A stretch of 64,000 nt of DNA from Paraburkholderia azotifigens. Lineage in GTDB: Bacteria > Pseudomonadota > Gammaproteobacteria > Burkholderiales > Burkholderiaceae. This document shows, in pieces, positions 60,971 to 64,000 of the stretch. How positions within the stretch are numbered: the stretch's first letter is position 1; each line of letters opens with the position of its first letter. Under the pieces are notes generated by a model that worked only from the letters and a program-made list of their open reading frames with translations, did no database searches and had not been told where the DNA came from. The position numbers and the translations under genes are program-made. The stretch is from the NCBI RefSeq assembly GCF_007995085.1, contig NZ_VOQS01000003.1, positions 2,418,001 through 2,482,000 on the forward strand, read 5' to 3'.

Positions 60971-63900
60971 CTAGTAGCGCCGCGCGAGACGCATGCGCAT
61001 CAGCTGCTTCGTTTCGCCGTCGGCATCGTCGGGCAGATTGAATTCGCCCGATACGAGCGACGCAACGGGTACGCCGTCGCGATACAGCACGCGATTGCCC
61101 GCAACGGCGGGCACCTTGTTCCCCGGCAGCAGCGTGCCGACGAGATTCAGCGGATCGGTGCCCGCGACGCAGACAAAAGCACCGTCGTTCGCATGCCGGC
61201 GTGTTTCGCGCAGCAACGGAATGGCTTCGGGCAGCGCGAACTGCTCACCCGCGAGACCGTTGACGAAGCGTCCGCCGCGCACCTGGCCGCGGGCTTCGAG
61301 CCGCTGGTACACGCGCAGCAGATCGCGCCACGGCGGCAGCCATTCGGCTTCGCGTTCGAGCAGACGCCAGAAGACGACGCCATAGCGCCGCAACAGAGTC
61401 ATCGCGACATGCTCGAGCACCTCGGGTTCGAACGATGCCGCGCGGCGGGCAGGCGAGGGGGGAGCCGCTGCACCTTCTTCGGGCGCAGCCGCGACGGGCC
61501 GCCGCCGCAACAGCGCCCAGCGTCCCGCATCGTCCATCCCACCGATCAGCGCACCAGCGCCGCGTGGACGACGGCTCGGAAAGTACGACGCGTTGCGCTT
61601 CGCGACGGGCTTCAGCAGCGCACGCAAGCCCGCGAAGCTGTCCGAATTGACGAGTCCCGCTGCGACCAGTTCGCCGAGCGCGGTTTCCAGTTCGACGCGC
61701 AACAGATGCACGTCGCCCGACAGTTCGTCGAAGAACATCGCGCCATGCTGCGTCAATGCGTCCAGGACCATCTGCGCTTTCGGCGACAGTTCCGGCTGCT
61801 TCGACGTATCGAGCAGCGCGGTCCACACGGGCAGCGCGCGGCGCGCCAACAGCACGATGGGCGTGCTGCGCACCGGACCGCTCGCGCCGCGCGCGCGGTC
61901 CGTGAGCCGCATCCAGACGATCTTGCCCGCGCGGCACAGTTCGTCGAGCGACGTGATCGAATAGTCCTTGAGGCGTGCGGGCAGGAGGTCTTCTTCCCAC
62001 GCGCTCGCTGCCGTCTGAAAACCTTCCATCTGATCGAGCACGGCGGCGAGCGCGTCGCGCCCTTCACCGCGCGTGTCGGGTGTGAGACGCTGCCACGCGA
62101 ACAGGAAGCGCATGAAGTCGTGCCGCTCGACGGGCTCGATCTCGCGGCGCAAACGCCGCACCGTATAGCGATGGATGCGCGCAAGCAGATGCCGCTCGCA
62201 CCATTGTTCTTCGAGCGCGCCGGGCGTGAAACGGCCGCGCATCACATAGCCTTCCGCTTCGAGCCGCGTCAGCGCCTGCGCGACGGTAGACGCGGGCAGC
62301 GCCAGCGCGCGCGCGATCAACGACAGCGGCAGCGGCCCGAAGCCCGTGAGCCGCGCGCGCACCACGTCGACGAGTGCCTCGTCTTCCGTCCAGGCTTCGT
62401 CGAAACCCCTGGGCGCACGGATCGCCGGTTCGATCTCCGCGTGCGGATAGATCGCCCGCAGCGACGTCAGGCGCTCCGCGGGCAGCCACAATGCGTCGTG
62501 CTGCGCGACCTGCATGCGCGTCGCGTGACCCGTCTTCGCGAGTTCAGCGAGCCAGGCGGGCCAGCCTTCGTTGCGTTGCGCCTCGCTCTCCGTGATGCAC
62601 GCGAGGCCCGTCAGCGCTTCGTGCATTTCGTCGGTATTGCGCACTTGCGGCCACGCTTCCTCGCCGACACTCGCGATGGCATCGGCATCGAGCGCGCCGA
62701 GATCGTCGGCGGACTCGAGGCCCGTCGTATAGCGGCGATTCAGCACGGCTTGCGTGCGGCGCTCCTCGATGGGCGCATCGTCGAGAAACGCATACGGCCT
62801 GGCCGTCAGGATTTCGGCGGCAAGCGGCGAGGGCGCGGGCAGATCGCGCGAAACGAGTTGAATCTGGCCGCTTTCGATCCGCCGCAGCAGCGCGAGCCAG
62901 GCTTCCGTATCCATTGCTTCGTGCAGACAGTCGTCGAGCGTCTGATCGACAAGGGGATGATGCGGCAACTCGCGCTCGCCGACGATGTTTTCGAGGCACG
63001 CGGCCTGATCGGGAAACACGGTGGCGAGCAGATCGTCGCTGCGCATGCGCTGCAACGGCGGCGGCGTCTTGCGGCCGCCCGTGTAACGCGGCAACGCGAG
63101 CGCCGTCGTCGCGTTCCAGCGCCAGCGCACGCCGAACAGCGGTGCGTCGAGCAGCGCCTGGATCAGCACGTGTTCGGCTGTCGCCGAACGCAGATAGCGC
63201 CACACTTCGTCGAGCGCGAAGCTGTGCGCGCCCGTCAGCGACAGCACGATCGCATCTTCCGTCGCGGCCGCCTGCAGTTCGAAATTGAACGTGCGGCAAA
63301 AGCGCTTGCGCAGTGCGAGTCCCCACGCGCGGTTCACGCGGCTGCCATACGGCGTGTGAATCACGAGTTGCGTGCCGCCCGATTCGTCGAAGAAGCGCTC
63401 CATCACGAGCGTGTCGCGCGTCGGCAGCGCGCCGAGCGTCTGACGCGCGCGCGCCAGATACTCGACGATCTGCCGCGCGGCGGATTCAGGCAACTTCGAT
63501 TGTTCTGCGAGCCATGCGATGGCGGGTTCGAGATCGAGCGTGGTGGCTGTTGCCTGCTGTTCGGCGAGTGTCGCGACGGCGTCGTGCGGATCAGTCAATG
63601 TTTCGGCCTGTGCAGCGACAGACGGCGCGACCTTCGCTTCTGCCAGCCGCTGCCCGATTTCCGCGCGCAGCCGTGCCACGCCCGCCGACAACTCGTCGCT
63701 GCGCCCCGGCGCTTCGCCGAGCCAGAACGGAATGTTCGGTGGCTGGCCTTGCGCATCTTCGACGCGCACGCGGCCGCTCTCGACGCGCATGATCCGGTAC
63801 GACGCATTGCCGAGCTGGAACACGTCGCCCGCGAGACTTTCGACGGCGAAGTCTTCGTTCACCGTGCCGATGTTGAGTCCTTGCGGTTCCAGGATCACCG

Positions 63901-64000
63901 CGTAATCGGCGTTCTCGGGAATCGTGCCGCCCGACGTCACCGCATACAGCTGCGCGCCGCGCCGCCCGCGCAGCGTGCCGTTGACGGCGTCGCGATGCAC
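60971..64000 (-). CDS. lhr: Lhr-type ATP-dependent helicase, C-terminal part (partial)
   Basis: C-terminal ~1009 residues of a long Lhr helicase; the start and the RecA-like motor domains lie beyond the window. The visible part begins at RGRRGAQLYAVTSGGTIPENADYAVIL, the conserved segment after the helicase core, and continues through the winged-helix and DEAD/H-associated regions (HTPYGSRVNRAWGLALRKRF, then FDEAWTEDEALVDVVRARLTGFGPL). The C-terminal extension of ~500 residues identifies the long bacterial Lhr form, related to DNA repair glycosylase-associated Lhr-C. The 5' end in the window is not a real start. Confidence 0.9.
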   Translation of the reverse strand: MHRDAVNGTLRGRRGAQLYAVTSGGTIPENADYAVILEPQGLNIGTVNEDFAVESLAGDVFQLGNASYRIMRVESGRVRVEDAQGQPPNIPFWLGEAPGRSDELSAGVARLRAEIGQRLAEAKVAPSVAAQAETLTDPHDAVATLAEQQATATTLDLEPAIAWLAEQSKLPESAARQIVEYLARARQTLGALPTRDTLVMERFFDESGGTQLVIHTPYGSRVNRAWGLALRKRFCRTFNFELQAAATEDAIVLSLTGAHSFALDEVWRYLRSATAEHVLIQALLDAPLFGVRWRWNATTALALPRYTGGRKTPPPLQRMRSDDLLATVFPDQAACLENIVGERELPHHPLVDQTLDDCLHEAMDTEAWLALLRRIESGQIQLVSRDLPAPSPLAAEILTARPYAFLDDAPIEERRTQAVLNRRYTTGLESADDLGALDADAIASVGEEAWPQVRNTDEMHEALTGLACITESEAQRNEGWPAWLAELAKTGHATRMQVAQHDALWLPAERLTSLRAIYPHAEIEPAIRAPRGFDEAWTEDEALVDVVRARLTGFGPLPLSLIARALALPASTVAQALTRLEAEGYVMRGRFTPGALEEQWCERHLLARIHRYTVRRLRREIEPVERHDFMRFLFAWQRLTPDTRGEGRDALAAVLDQMEGFQTAASAWEEDLLPARLKDYSITSLDELCRAGKIVWMRLTDRARGASGPVRSTPIVLLARRALPVWTALLDTSKQPELSPKAQMVLDALTQHGAMFFDELSGDVHLLRVELETALGELVAAGLVNSDSFAGLRALLKPVAKRNASYFPSRRPRGAGALIGGMDDAGRWALLRRRPVAAAPEEGAAAPPSPARRAASFEPEVLEHVAMTLLRRYGVVFWRLLEREAEWLPPWRDLLRVYQRLEARGQVRGGRFVNGLAGEQFALPEAIPLLRETRRHANDGAFVCVAGTDPLNLVGTLLPGNKVPAVAGNRVLYRDGVPVASLVSGEFNLPDDADGETKQLMRMRLARRY

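Noticed and set aside
1..64000. CRISPR arrays, tRNA or rRNA genes, insertion sequences, integrases
   Set aside because: No regularly spaced repeats, cloverleaf-like sequences, transposase or integrase motifs were seen on either strand.

Overview
The window is a high-GC chromosomal segment with dense, short-spaced operons, best explained as a member of the Burkholderiaceae (Paraburkholderia/Caballeronia-like). The convergent rpfF/rpfR pair for cis-2-dodecenoate (BDSF) signalling, a DUF4148 secreted protein, the Burkholderia-type porin and many stacked LysR/AraC regulators all point there; the genus is inference. I see no rRNA, tRNA, CRISPR array, insertion sequence or phage integration site. 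The first CDS (an ABC ATPase) and the last (lhr) run off the window ends.

Layout. 1-13.5 kb: a catabolic locus for what looks like a betaine or other N-methylated amine. It holds a glycine-betaine-type ABC importer, glyA, a DapA-family lyase, a PuuB-like FAD amine oxidase, a PuuC-like aldehyde dehydrogenase, three regulators (LysR, GATase1-AraC, LysR), a GbcA-like Rieske oxygenase with a clear sigma70 promoter, and a convergent PhyH-type dioxygenase. 13.6-20 kb: small unknown proteins, a cysteine-free Pro/Gly/Gln-rich protein, a MESH1-like (p)ppGpp hydrolase and an SbcD/SbcC-like nuclease-ATPase pair. 20-24.1 kb: an RpiR regulator next to an operon of C45 amidohydrolase, class III aminotransferase and CMD-family protein, with matching operators and a strong terminator. 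24.2-30 kb: DUF4148, OsmC, a PEP-mutase-family protein, then three overlapping lipoprotein genes (two LssY_C paralogues and an alpha/beta hydrolase).

30-40.8 kb: a complete hydroxycinnamate (ferulate) regulon. ech-vdh-fcs-marR on the minus strand faces an MFS transporter, porin and tannase/feruloyl esterase on the plus strand. The shared intergenic region carries four copies of a TATCAGG-TTG-CCTGATA-type operator, one of them inside a 33-bp palindrome. A PobR-like AraC regulator follows, then on the opposite strand a 929-residue fusion of ferredoxin, FAD/NAD reductase, FCD sensor domain and cytochrome P450. The P450 fusion is the most unusual gene here and could supply the O-demethylation step that the regulon otherwise lacks.

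43.8-64 kb: a SAM-cyclase-AAA-TPR signalling protein, a decayed MFS pseudogene, a DUF2158 protein, LysE and SMR exporters with an HxlR regulator, an epoxide hydrolase, a superinfection-immunity-like membrane protein, an M20 peptidase, an Ldh-family dehydrogenase, rpfF/rpfR, a secreted trehalase and the Lhr helicase. Functions come from motifs and family resemblance read by eye; no searches were run.
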